This document shows, one piece after another, positions 1-7,195 of a DNA stretch of 10,561 bases. How positions within the stretch are numbered: position 1 is the stretch's first letter; each line of letters begins with the position of its first letter. The notes under the pieces were generated by a model that was not told the origin of the DNA, did no database searches, and worked only from the letters and a program-made list of their open reading frames with translations. Position numbers and translations under genes: made by a program. Source of the stretch: DAOTVD01 sp034437075 (GTDB lineage Bacteria; Chloroflexota; Anaerolineae; Aggregatilineales; J027); the NCBI GenBank assembly GCA_034437075.1, contig DAOTVD010000091.1, positions 1 to 10,561 on the forward strand. The letters run 5' to 3'.

Positions 1-157
1 ATGCGGGCATACTTTCCGCCATATATGAAATACTACAGTGGCTTTGTTGTAATAAAGCCAGAATACTCAAGAGCAGTCCGTGACGTTGCCAATGGCCTAA
101 ATGTGAAAAGTATTCAATGATGTCTTTTTCGAGTCGATATAATAGATTTGGGGTCAT
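1..157 (-). CDS. Partial transposase, N-terminal ~52 residues (IS4-like, tentative)
   Basis: A minus-strand frame opens with ATG at 157-155 and stays open to the left edge, giving about 52 residues beginning MTPNLLYRLEKDIIEYFSHL and continuing with HWQRHGLLLSILALLQQSHC and ISYMAESMPA. The pattern of a hydrophobic helix, then a polar turn, then a short helix ending in 'MAESMPA' resembles the N-terminal region of IS4-type DDE transposases, which precedes their RRL.RFL motif. The catalytic DDE residues lie outside the window, so this cannot be confirmed here. An in-frame GTG at 172-170 is an alternative start. No good ribosome binding site sits at the ATG; an AAGGAGG on this strand (forward 200-206) is too far upstream. 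Base composition is AT-rich compared with the rest of the window, which fits acquired DNA. The family call is from remembered pattern only. Confidence 0.5.
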   Translation of the reverse strand, partial: MTPNLLYRLEKDIIEYFSHLGHWQRHGLLLSILALLQQSHCSISYMAESMPA

Positions 158-181
158 GTTTCTTGTCTTCACTTTTAAGCA

Positions 182-268
182 AAAATCAAGAATACATGAC
201 CTCCTTCTCAACAGTGTACCCCTATCAGCCCGAATTCGGGGGGAGCGAGAGGGGGGTAAAATCAAGAA
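182..268 (+). repeat. 11-bp direct repeat AAAATCAAGAA (182-192 and 258-268)
   Basis: The same 11 bases occur at 182-192 and 258-268, 76 bp apart, on either side of the palindrome and G-runs. In a stretch this short a chance match of this length is unlikely but possible given its A-richness. It could mark a duplicated target or a repeat inside the element's subterminal region. Confidence 0.35.
229..240. repeat. 12-bp perfect palindrome CCCGAATTCGGG
   Basis: CCCGAATTCGGG reads the same on both strands and runs directly into GGG, an AGCGAGA spacer and a second run of six G. C-rich palindrome plus G/A-rich tracts resembles the degenerate REP-like intergenic repeats seen in several GC-rich and filamentous bacteria, though only one copy is present in this window. 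It could also be part of an insertion-sequence end. Confidence 0.45.
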
Positions 269-319
269 GGTATCCTTTTCGACAAAAGCAAGCAGCATAG
301 TTAAATACTTGGAAAAGCC

Positions 320-2434
320 TTAATTCGGCGCTGCGCCAAAGCGCGGTTGTCCGCTGTTGATAATCAGCAATTGCGCATTGATGTTTTCATCAGCGGGCAC
401 GTTCAGCGGCACCCACCAGAGTTGCGTCTCTGGGCGGCTGTTGCGCAGCACGACGGGGTCGGCCCCGTTGCCGAAGTTGGTCAGCAAGCCCCGGTCGCTG
501 GGGATGAGCGAGAAGACCAGGCCGCTCCCATCCGGTGCGCCAGTCATATAACCGACCTCAAAGCCGCTGCCGTTCCAGACTTGGGCCTCCGCGCGATTTA
601 GCGTATCCAACTGGCGGATGCTGAGCGTATTCTGGCGCGACTCAAACGGGAAGACGCCCAGCACCGCGCGCGCGCGGGCTTCCGTGGCGGCGTCATCCCA
701 CACCACGGACGGCCCCGCCACGGAGGTACTGTAAAAAATCTGCGTGCTCGTGATGTCCCACCCCAGTTGAACGGGCAGCAGTTCGGGCGCAAACGTTTCG
801 CTTTGCAGGGTATTTAGATCAAAGACGACGATTTCATTCGCCGCGTTGAGCGCGGCCAAGCGCGCGCCATCCGGCGCGCGTTGCGCACGGCGCAAATCAT
901 CGCCCAAGCTCGTCACTTCATCCCGTGCGGCGTCATAAATCGACAAGCCCACGCCCGCGCAATCGCTCGAAAATAGATAGCGCTCGTTGGGCAACCAGGC
1001 GAAGAACAGCCCGTTACCATCCGGCCCAGTTTCGCGCGCATAGAGCCGTTCAACCGTGTAAGCATCATCCGGCGCGCGACAATCGCCGGGGATGCGCAGC
1101 GTCGCTACCGTGTCGCGCGTGCCATCTGGAAAGATGCGCCGCAGGGTATACGTTTCGTCGCCTTCTGGCACCCAATACGCCAGCGCGGGCCGATCCGGCG
1201 CCCAGGCGGGCGGAAAGCGCCCCGCCAGGCCGTTGTCGATCTCGTTTGGTGCTTCGGGCATCACCAGCGAGACGGTATACAGCGCATTTTCGGCGCTGAT
1301 GTAAGCCAGTTGCAGCCCATCCGCCGAGGTGCGCAGCGCGCGCGGCGGCTCGTTCGGCGTGACGGTTGCGTATAGGCCCGGCAGGTTGTTCAGCCGCCCG
1401 ATGTAGACATCCCCCGTGAAGACATGCGCCAGGGGCACACTGGCCAGATCAACCGCCGGGGCGGGCGGCGGCATCGGTACGGCGGGCGTGGGGCTGGGCG
1501 TGAAGGTCGGCGGGGGGGCATCCTGGACGGTGGTCATGGTCGGCGCTGCGACAACGACCGTCGGCGCGACAGTGGGCCGGGGTGTCGCCGCTGTGGATAA
1601 ATCCGCGCCAAGGCCCGTCAGCGGATTAGGGCCAGGGATGAAGCGCCGCAGCATCTCGGTAAACGCCCCCGCCCACACGTTGAAGACGGCAGCGGGCGCG
1701 CGTTGCACGACCACAAAGCCCACCCCCATCGCGCCAGGGATGCCGGTCACGCGCTCGCGCAGGGGCAAGCCCTCGCATAATGTATCCAGCGTCGTGCTGC
1801 CCGTGTTGCTGGCAAAAACCGTCAGTGTATCGGGGGGCGGCAAACCCGCGCCCGCCAGATAACTACTAACTAGGGTCGCGGGTTGATTATCTTGTGTGCT
1901 CGTCGCCAGAACCCGCATAGTGGGCGCGGCGCAAGCATCCCCCGCGCGGCTAAAGCGGAACTCATGCGCGCTGAGGGGCGTTGGCGTCCAAAGATTCGGG
2001 TGTTCGACGCTGAACAGCCCCGCGTCATAGGTCGAATACGTAAACGCATATTGGCTGGTGGGCGCACACAGCACCGCTTGCGCCCCGAAGACATCGCTAT
2101 GCACAGCATAGCGCACGCCGTCATCCATCAGGAAAAACCACTGATAGCCCGCGACGGGCTGCGGCGCGGGGGCCGGGCTCGGTTGGGGGCAACCCAGCGC
2201 GGCATCCGGCCAGGTGACGCCCTCGAACGAAAATTCTAGCACGACGGCCTCACGCGCGAGTTGCTCTAGCAAAAAGGCTTGCACCACCCCGCGCACATCC
2301 TCGGGCGGGGGAGCCTGCGCGCGGGCCGCATCATTCGCCGCAAGCCCGGCGGCGCACAGCAGGAATAACCCGGTTAGGAGCAAGGGACGCAGGGAATTGA
2401 ATTGGGATAATTGGGATGAAATCCGGCGTTTCAT
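320..2434 (-). CDS. Secreted WD40/TolB-like beta-propeller protein
   Basis: This is a 704-residue protein of unknown precise function, probably exported and acting at or outside the cytoplasmic membrane. Residues 1-41 form a signal peptide: a basic MKRRISS start, a hydrophobic core around 17-33 and an ARAQA-type cleavage site. There is no lipobox. Residues ~42-125 contain 'VTWPDAALGCPQP', a small domain recurrent in secreted Chloroflexota proteins. Residues ~126-265 form a second globular part. Residues ~282-330 are a Pro/Thr/Ala-rich linker. From ~335 to 700, repeated strands with 'S.DG..LAY', 'APDGARLAALN' and 'APDGSGLVFS' motifs indicate a WD40-like/TolB-type propeller. Such propellers usually bind protein or glycan partners, but no partner is evident here. 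The ATG at 2434 follows a weak GAGAG purine tract. The gene is divergent from purB and stands alone on its strand. Confidence 0.85.
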   Translation of the reverse strand: MKRRISSQLSQFNSLRPLLLTGLFLLCAAGLAANDAARAQAPPPEDVRGVVQAFLLEQLAREAVVLEFSFEGVTWPDAALGCPQPSPAPAPQPVAGYQWFFLMDDGVRYAVHSDVFGAQAVLCAPTSQYAFTYSTYDAGLFSVEHPNLWTPTPLSAHEFRFSRAGDACAAPTMRVLATSTQDNQPATLVSSYLAGAGLPPPDTLTVFASNTGSTTLDTLCEGLPLRERVTGIPGAMGVGFVVVQRAPAAVFNVWAGAFTEMLRRFIPGPNPLTGLGADLSTAATPRPTVAPTVVVAAPTMTTVQDAPPPTFTPSPTPAVPMPPPAPAVDLASVPLAHVFTGDVYIGRLNNLPGLYATVTPNEPPRALRTSADGLQLAYISAENALYTVSLVMPEAPNEIDNGLAGRFPPAWAPDRPALAYWVPEGDETYTLRRIFPDGTRDTVATLRIPGDCRAPDDAYTVERLYARETGPDGNGLFFAWLPNERYLFSSDCAGVGLSIYDAARDEVTSLGDDLRRAQRAPDGARLAALNAANEIVVFDLNTLQSETFAPELLPVQLGWDITSTQIFYSTSVAGPSVVWDDAATEARARAVLGVFPFESRQNTLSIRQLDTLNRAEAQVWNGSGFEVGYMTGAPDGSGLVFSLIPSDRGLLTNFGNGADPVVLRNSRPETQLWWVPLNVPADENINAQLLIINSGQPRFGAAPN

Positions 2435-2469
2435 TATCTCTCAAGGCTTCGTTTTCAATAATCCGAGGC

Positions 2470-2478
2470 ATTATACCA
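2470..2478 (-). promoter_or_regulatory. Extended -10 promoter (TGGTATAAT) for the propeller gene
   Basis: On the minus strand these bases read TGGTATAAT: a perfect TATAAT -10 hexamer with the TGn extension that can replace a -35 element. No good TTGACA lies at the usual distance. Transcription would start near 2463, about 29 bases before the ATG at 2434. Confidence 0.55.
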
Positions 2479-2491
2479 TCCAAGCATGGTA
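2474..2491. promoter_or_regulatory. Inverted repeat TACCAT-N6-ATGGTA, possible operator
   Basis: This perfect 6-bp inverted repeat with a 6-base spacer lies in the divergent gap between the propeller gene and purB. Each arm contains the TGGTA part of one of the two opposing extended -10 elements. It could be an operator controlling both directions, or simply reflect two similar promoters placed back to back. Confidence 0.35.
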
Positions 2492-2495
2492 CACT
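2487..2495 (+). promoter_or_regulatory. Candidate extended -10 (TGGTACACT) for purB
   Basis: The forward strand reads TGGTACACT: a 4/6 match to TATAAT with a TGn extension, and no clear -35. It ends seven bases before the purB ATG at 2503, so transcription would begin at or next to the start codon, giving a leaderless message. That fits the lack of any Shine-Dalgarno sequence before purB. The weaker TATACC at 2472-2477 is an alternative -10. Confidence 0.35.
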
Positions 2496-2502
2496 CTGCG
2501 AC

Positions 2503-3912
2503 ATGACGCAACAATCTTTCACGCATGATGATTATCTATCGCCGTTTACCTGGCGCTATGGCTCGCCCGAAATGCGCGCGTTGTGGGGCGAGGCACATCG
2601 GCGGCGCTTGTGGCGGCGCGTCTGGGTGGCCCTGGCCCGTGCCCAACATGAAGCTGGCCTTGTGACGGCGGAACAACTCGCGGATTTGGTCGCGCATCAA
2701 GATGACATCGACCTAGCCCGCGCGCACGAGATCGAGGCCGAGGTGCGGCATGATGTCATGGCAGAAATCAAAACATACGCCGAGCAATGCCCGGTCGGCG
2801 GCGGCATCATCCACCTGGGCGCGACCAGCATGGACGTGGTCGATAATGCCGATGCCTTGCGCCTGCGCGATGCCTTGCTGCTGCTAGAAGATCGTTTGCG
2901 GGCGGTCTTGCTGGCCCTGGTCGATGGCATCGCGCGCTGGGCGGATGTCCCCAGCATGGGCTTCACGCACCTGCAACCCGCCGAGCCCACCACCGTGGGC
3001 TATCGCTTGGCCCTCTACGCGCATGATCTGCGCGAGGATTATGCAACGTTACGCACGACCCGCGAAGCCTTGCGCGGTAAGGGCATCAAGGGCGCAGTGG
3101 GCACGGCGGCCTCGTATGCGGTCTTGCTGGATAGCACCGACCCCGCCACGCTCGAAGCGCGCGTGATGGCCGAACTCGATTTGCCCGCGTTCACGGTCAC
3201 GCACCAAACCTACCCGCGCAAGCAAGATTGGCGCGTGGGGGTCGCGCTGGCGGGGATCGCGGGCAGTTTGCACAAATTCGCATTCGATTTGCGCGTGCTG
3301 CAAGCGCCGCCGATTGGTGAATGGGCCGAGCCCTTCGGCGCGCGGCAGGTTGGTTCCTCGGCTATGCCCTTCAAGCGCAATCCTATCAAGGCGGAGAATA
3401 TGAACAGCTTGGCGCGCTGGGTCGCCGCCCAGGTGGATGTCTTGTGGGATAACGCGGCGCTCTCGTTGCTGGAACGCACCCTGGATGATTCCGCGAATCG
3501 GCGCGTCGTGTTGCCGGGGATGTGCCTGGCCGTAGACGAACTCTTGCACACCGCCGAGCGTCTCATCAGCGGTTTAGCCGTGGATGAAGCCGCCATCGCG
3601 CGCAACTTGGCCACTTATGGCCCTTTCGCGGGCGTGGAAAAGCTGCTCATGCACCTCGCGCGGGCGGGGGCAGATCGGCAAGCCATGCACGAAGCCTTGC
3701 GCGCGCATAGCCTGGCCGCCTGGCAGGTCATCCAGCGCGGTGGCGCCAATCCGCTGGCCGAATGGCTCGCAGCGGATGAAACGCTGCTGGCCTATTTATC
3801 CGCTGAGGAAGTGCGCGCGGCGCTGTCTGCCGAAAACTATACCGGGGATGCACCATCCCGCGCGCGCGCATTAGCCAGCGAGATTCACCAAATGCTAGAG
3901 CCAGGCGCGTAG
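2503..3912 (+). CDS. purB: Adenylosuccinate lyase
   Basis: PurB cleaves SAICAR to AICAR in de novo IMP synthesis and adenylosuccinate to AMP, releasing fumarate each time, in the cytoplasm. The 469-residue protein shows the fumarase/aspartase superfamily features in order: 'HDVMAEI' at 83-89, 'GATSMDVVDNAD' near 106-117, 'THLQPAEPTT' at 155-164 with the likely catalytic His156, and the signature loop 'GSSAMPFKRNP' at 284-294. Features such as 'SPFTWRYGSPEM' near the N-terminus and 'LERTLDDSANRR' at 323-334 match the animal-type ADSL branch rather than the short Bacillus type. I chose ATG 2503 because the longer frame from 2416 would overlap the divergent gene and its promoter, and homology begins just after 2503. 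No ribosome binding site precedes it. It is the first gene of a probable operon, 52 bp before purA. Confidence 0.95.
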   Translation: MTQQSFTHDDYLSPFTWRYGSPEMRALWGEAHRRRLWRRVWVALARAQHEAGLVTAEQLADLVAHQDDIDLARAHEIEAEVRHDVMAEIKTYAEQCPVGGGIIHLGATSMDVVDNADALRLRDALLLLEDRLRAVLLALVDGIARWADVPSMGFTHLQPAEPTTVGYRLALYAHDLREDYATLRTTREALRGKGIKGAVGTAASYAVLLDSTDPATLEARVMAELDLPAFTVTHQTYPRKQDWRVGVALAGIAGSLHKFAFDLRVLQAPPIGEWAEPFGARQVGSSAMPFKRNPIKAENMNSLARWVAAQVDVLWDNAALSLLERTLDDSANRRVVLPGMCLAVDELLHTAERLISGLAVDEAAIARNLATYGPFAGVEKLLMHLARAGADRQAMHEALRAHSLAAWQVIQRGGANPLAEWLAADETLLAYLSAEEVRAALSAENYTGDAPSRARALASEIHQMLEPGA

Positions 3913-3964
3913 CTGTGTTAAAGTTTGGCTGTAGCGTTCACATCATGATGAGGAGAATAGCCAC

Positions 3965-5254
3965 ATGCCCGTAACAATTCTAGTAGGTGCCCAATGGGGC
4001 GACGAGGGCAAAGGCAAGGTCGCAGATTGGCTGGCCGACGAGGCGCAAATCATCGCGCGCTTCAACGGCGGCAACAATGCCGGGCATACGCTGCAAGTCG
4101 AAGGCGTGACGTACAAGCTGCATTTTATCCCCTCTGGCATATTACGGCCCGGCGTCGTCAGCCTGATGGGCGGCGGCATGGTCATCCATCCGCTGAGCTT
4201 GCTGGAAGAAATGAACATGCTGCGCGTGCAAGGCGCGGATGTCAGCCCGGCGCGGCTCAAGCTCGCGGGGAATGCGCATATCATCACGCCCGCGCACCAA
4301 GCCCTAGAAAGCGCCCAAGAGGCTGCGCGTGGCACGGACAAAATCGGCACCACCGGGCGGGGTATCGGCCCGGCCTATGCGGCCAAAGCCGCGCGCGATG
4401 GCATCCACGCCGCCGAAATGGCCGACCCCCAAGCCTTTGCCGAGCGCGTGCGCGCGATGGTCGAAGAAACCAACCGCACGTTGACGGGCGTTTACGGCGC
4501 ATCGCCCCTGGACGCCAAACCCATCGCGGAGGAATACAAAGCAGCGGCAGAAAAGCTAGCGCCGCATCTGGTGAATCTGGTGGCGTATGTAAATGATGCG
4601 CTCGCGGAGGGCCAGCGCATCTTGGCGGAAGGCGGCCAGGGCACGCTCCTCGATATTGACCACGGCAATTATCCATTCGTGACGAGCTCCAACGCCACGG
4701 CGGGCGGCGCAATGGTCGGCCTGGGGATTGGGCCGACGGCGGTGGATCGCGTCGTGGGGGTGGCCAAGGCCTATTGCACGCGCGTCGGGGCGGGGCCCTT
4801 CCCCACCGAGCAGGACAACGAAGCCGGGGAGCGCCTGCGCGGGGATGGTAGCAAGCCCTGGGACGATTACGGCACCACGACCGGGCGACCGCGCCGTACG
4901 GGCTGGCTGGATATGGTCGCGTTACGCTATGCGGCGCAAGTCAATGGCCTGACGGAAGTCGCGCTCATCAAACTGGACATCCTCAGCCGCTTCGAAGAAA
5001 TCCCCGTGGCGGTCGCCTATGAACTCGATGGCGAGCGCCTAGACACCCTGCCCACGCGCAGCACCGACCTCACACGCGCCACCCCGGTCTATGAAACCTT
5101 GCCGGGTTGGCATGTCGATATCATGGACGTGGGGCGCTATGCCGATCTACCCCTCCCCGCGCGTGAGTATGTGACCTGGGTCGAAGACCGCCTGGGGGTG
5201 CCCATCCGCCTGGTGAGCGTGGGGCCTGGGCGCGAACAGACCTTTGTCAGATAA
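3965..5254 (+). CDS. purA: Adenylosuccinate synthetase
   Basis: PurA joins IMP and aspartate with GTP hydrolysis to make adenylosuccinate, the substrate of PurB encoded just upstream. The 429-residue length is normal for the family. The GTP-binding signature 'QWGDEGKGK' is at 10-18 with catalytic Asp13, followed by 'NNAGHT' with His41. 'GTTGRGIGPAYAAKAARDGI' spans 128-147 and is the second family signature. 'EGGQGTLLDIDHGNYPFVTSSN' lies near 222-243, 'TTTGRPRRTGWLD' at 304-316, and the C-terminus carries 'SVGPGREQT'. No expected key residue appears to be missing. A good ribosome binding site, GAGGAG at 3950-3955, stands nine bases before the ATG. The gene follows purB by 52 bp with no obvious terminator and precedes the MalZ-like gene by 24 bp, so the three are probably co-transcribed. 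Confidence 0.97.
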   Translation: MPVTILVGAQWGDEGKGKVADWLADEAQIIARFNGGNNAGHTLQVEGVTYKLHFIPSGILRPGVVSLMGGGMVIHPLSLLEEMNMLRVQGADVSPARLKLAGNAHIITPAHQALESAQEAARGTDKIGTTGRGIGPAYAAKAARDGIHAAEMADPQAFAERVRAMVEETNRTLTGVYGASPLDAKPIAEEYKAAAEKLAPHLVNLVAYVNDALAEGQRILAEGGQGTLLDIDHGNYPFVTSSNATAGGAMVGLGIGPTAVDRVVGVAKAYCTRVGAGPFPTEQDNEAGERLRGDGSKPWDDYGTTTGRPRRTGWLDMVALRYAAQVNGLTEVALIKLDILSRFEEIPVAVAYELDGERLDTLPTRSTDLTRATPVYETLPGWHVDIMDVGRYADLPLPAREYVTWVEDRLGVPIRLVSVGPGREQTFVR

Positions 5255-5278
5255 GCTAAAGCCTTAGGAGGACATCCT

Positions 5279-7195
5279 ATGATTGACACGCACCATTGGA
5301 CAGCCGGCGTCCATCACGACGGCTCGGCGCTATATGTCTCTAACCCAACACCCAAGGCGGAGGAGGTCGTTACGGTGCGGCTGCGCACACCCATTGATGC
5401 GCCCGTGCGGGCCGTGTATCTGCGCACGACGCCCGATGGCGAAGCGGCGTACATCGAAATGGGCGTAGAGGAAGACGCCTCCCCCGTGCGCTATTGGGCG
5501 GCAGACATGCCCGTTACCATGCCGCACAATCCCTATTCGTTTAAGCTGCTGACCCTAGAAGGTGCCTATTATCTGACGGCAGCGGGCATCAGCCGCGCCG
5601 AAAAACCCAGCCATTCAGACTTCGCCTTGCTGGCCGATTATCACATGCCGGGCTGGGTGGCCGAAACCGTCTTTTACCAAATATTCCCGGATCGCTTCTT
5701 TAATGGTGACCCGAGCAACGACGTGCAAGATGGCGAAATGCAACTCGGCCAGTTCACATCGCACAAGCGCGAATGGGGCGCGCGGCCCTTGCCCTTTTCG
5801 GAAGGCGGCAGCCTGGATTTTTATGGCGGGGACTTGCCCGGCATCGCGCAAAAAGTGGATTACCTGCAAGATTTGGGCGTCAATGCCATTTATCTGACGC
5901 CGATTTTCCCGGCGCAGAGCAATCATCGCTATGACATCATGGACTTTTACCGCATCGATCCGCATTTGGGCGGCGAGGAAGGCTTGCAAACCTTGCGCCA
6001 AGCCCTGGATGCCGCCAACATGCGCCTGATGCTCGACGTGACGCCAAACCATGTCAGTTGGAAACATATCTGGTTCACGACCGCGCAAAATGACCTGAAC
6101 AGCCCCGAAGCCGAATATTTTACGTTCTACGACGAAGACCCGCAAAAGTACGAGATGTGGCTAGGCGTGCCAACGCTGCCCAAACTGAATTATGCCAGCG
6201 CAGCGCTCCGCCAACGCATGTACGCGGGCGAGGATGCCGTCTTGCGCCATTGGCTGCGTGAGCCCTATCGCATTGACGGCTGGCGGCTGGATGTGCTGAA
6301 CATGACCGCCCGCCAGCGTATGCAACAATTAGACCCCGACGTGGGGCGCGGTATGCGCGCGGCAGTCAAAGACGAAAACCCGGAGGCGTTCTTGCTGGGC
6401 GAGCACTTTTTCGATGGCACGCGCCATCTGCAAGGCGACCAGCTTGACGCGACCATGAACTACCAGGGCTTTAACTTCCCGTTGCGGCGCTGGCTTTCTG
6501 GGCAAGACACCGGCGCAGATCATCATATGGATGACGCCGTCGGCTATATTGACCCGACCCTGCTGCCGAGCGAGGCTTTCGCCGAGCAAACCCGCGCCTA
6601 TCTGGCCGCTGTGCCGTGGGTCATCGCGCGGCAACAATTCAACCAACTGGGCAGCCACGACACTATGCGCTTTCTCTCCGCGTTGGGCGGCGATACAGAT
6701 TTAATGCGCCTGGCGGTGGGCCTGCTGATGACCTTCCCCGGCGTACCGTGCGTATACTACGGCGATGAAGTCGGCCTGGATGGCTACCGCGACCCCGATA
6801 ATCGGCGCTGCATGCCCTGGGATGAAAACGACTGGAACAAGGATTTGCGCTACTTCTACCGCCAGGTGATCCGCTTGCGGCGAACGGCCCACGCGCTGAA
6901 GTTCGGCGGGTTTCAATGGTTGTACGCCACCGAAGATGTCATCTGCTATCAGCGCCAATCCACGCAACAACGGCTGGTGGTGGTCGGCTACCGAGGCGAG
7001 AACGCCTCCCAGCACACCGCCATCCCCGTATGGCATGCGGGCCTGCCCGAAGGCATGAAGCTGACCGACCTGCTAAGCGGGCAGACCGTGCGCGTGACGG
7101 ACGGGGCCATCGAACTCACGCGCGTGCCCTCTGGCGGCATTTATATCTTCGAAGCCGCCAAGGCCGTCACCCAACCCTTGGGCGGCAAGCGCTAA
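5279..7195 (+). CDS. malZ: MalZ-like maltodextrin glucosidase (GH13)
   Basis: This 638-residue GH13 alpha-glucosidase probably releases glucose from maltodextrins in the cytoplasm; no signal peptide is present. Residues 1-~115 form an N-terminal beta-sandwich domain as in MalZ and neopullulanases. The (beta/alpha)8 barrel starts at 'AETVFYQIFPDRF' (128-140). The four conserved GH13 regions are seen: 'DVTPNH' at 253-258, 'GWRLDVLN' with nucleophile Asp338, 'GEHFFDG' with acid/base Glu375, and 'LGSHDT' with Asp461. Stretches such as 'YAGEDAVLRHWL', 'ATMNYQGFNFPL' and 'GVPCVYYGDEVGLDG' closely match what I recall of E. coli MalZ, which supports maltodextrin glucosidase over neopullulanase or cyclomaltodextrinase. 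A small beta domain closes the protein. A strong AGGAGG at 5266-5271 lies seven bases before the ATG. It follows purA by 24 bp, and its stop overlaps that of the convergent protease gene. Confidence 0.88.
   Translation: MIDTHHWTAGVHHDGSALYVSNPTPKAEEVVTVRLRTPIDAPVRAVYLRTTPDGEAAYIEMGVEEDASPVRYWAADMPVTMPHNPYSFKLLTLEGAYYLTAAGISRAEKPSHSDFALLADYHMPGWVAETVFYQIFPDRFFNGDPSNDVQDGEMQLGQFTSHKREWGARPLPFSEGGSLDFYGGDLPGIAQKVDYLQDLGVNAIYLTPIFPAQSNHRYDIMDFYRIDPHLGGEEGLQTLRQALDAANMRLMLDVTPNHVSWKHIWFTTAQNDLNSPEAEYFTFYDEDPQKYEMWLGVPTLPKLNYASAALRQRMYAGEDAVLRHWLREPYRIDGWRLDVLNMTARQRMQQLDPDVGRGMRAAVKDENPEAFLLGEHFFDGTRHLQGDQLDATMNYQGFNFPLRRWLSGQDTGADHHMDDAVGYIDPTLLPSEAFAEQTRAYLAAVPWVIARQQFNQLGSHDTMRFLSALGGDTDLMRLAVGLLMTFPGVPCVYYGDEVGLDGYRDPDNRRCMPWDENDWNKDLRYFYRQVIRLRRTAHALKFGGFQWLYATEDVICYQRQSTQQRLVVVGYRGENASQHTAIPVWHAGLPEGMKLTDLLSGQTVRVTDGAIELTRVPSGGIYIFEAAKAVTQPLGGKR

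Larger units (their letters stand above)
158..319. other. AT-rich gene-free stretch, probable mobile-element flank
   Basis: No convincing gene lies between the left-edge transposase fragment and the stop of the propeller gene. A 68-codon forward frame at 117-323 crosses it, but it overlaps the transposase frame, reads through the palindrome and G-runs, and has no recognisable motif. The stretch holds a palindrome, two runs of six G (238-243 and 251-256) and an 11-bp direct repeat. It probably contains the outer end of the insertion element. The terminal inverted repeat cannot be defined because the other end is outside the window. No strong terminator for the propeller gene is visible. Confidence 0.5.

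Noticed and set aside
1..120. Forward frame open from the left edge to a TGA at 118-120, with an ATGA overlap into the next forward frame
   Set aside because: It lies opposite the transposase-like minus frame, is shorter, and its peptide (MRAYFPPYMKYYSG and onwards) has no recognisable motif.
265..279. Small hairpin around AAGG-TAT-CCTT as a terminator for the propeller gene
   Set aside because: The stem is only 4-5 bp and AT-rich, with no proper T-run on the needed strand.
117..323. Forward 68-codon frame
   Set aside because: It overlaps the minus-strand transposase frame, reads through the palindrome and G-runs (giving RIRGEREGG), has no ribosome binding site and ends inside the propeller gene stop.
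1416..1862. Forward 148-codon frame opposite the propeller gene
   Set aside because: It is the antisense shadow of the Pro/Thr-rich linker and neighbouring domain, low in complexity and without a ribosome binding site.
2416..2502. Longer N-terminus for purB from ATG 2416
   Set aside because: It would cover the divergent gene start and both promoter elements; PurB similarity begins only after 2503.
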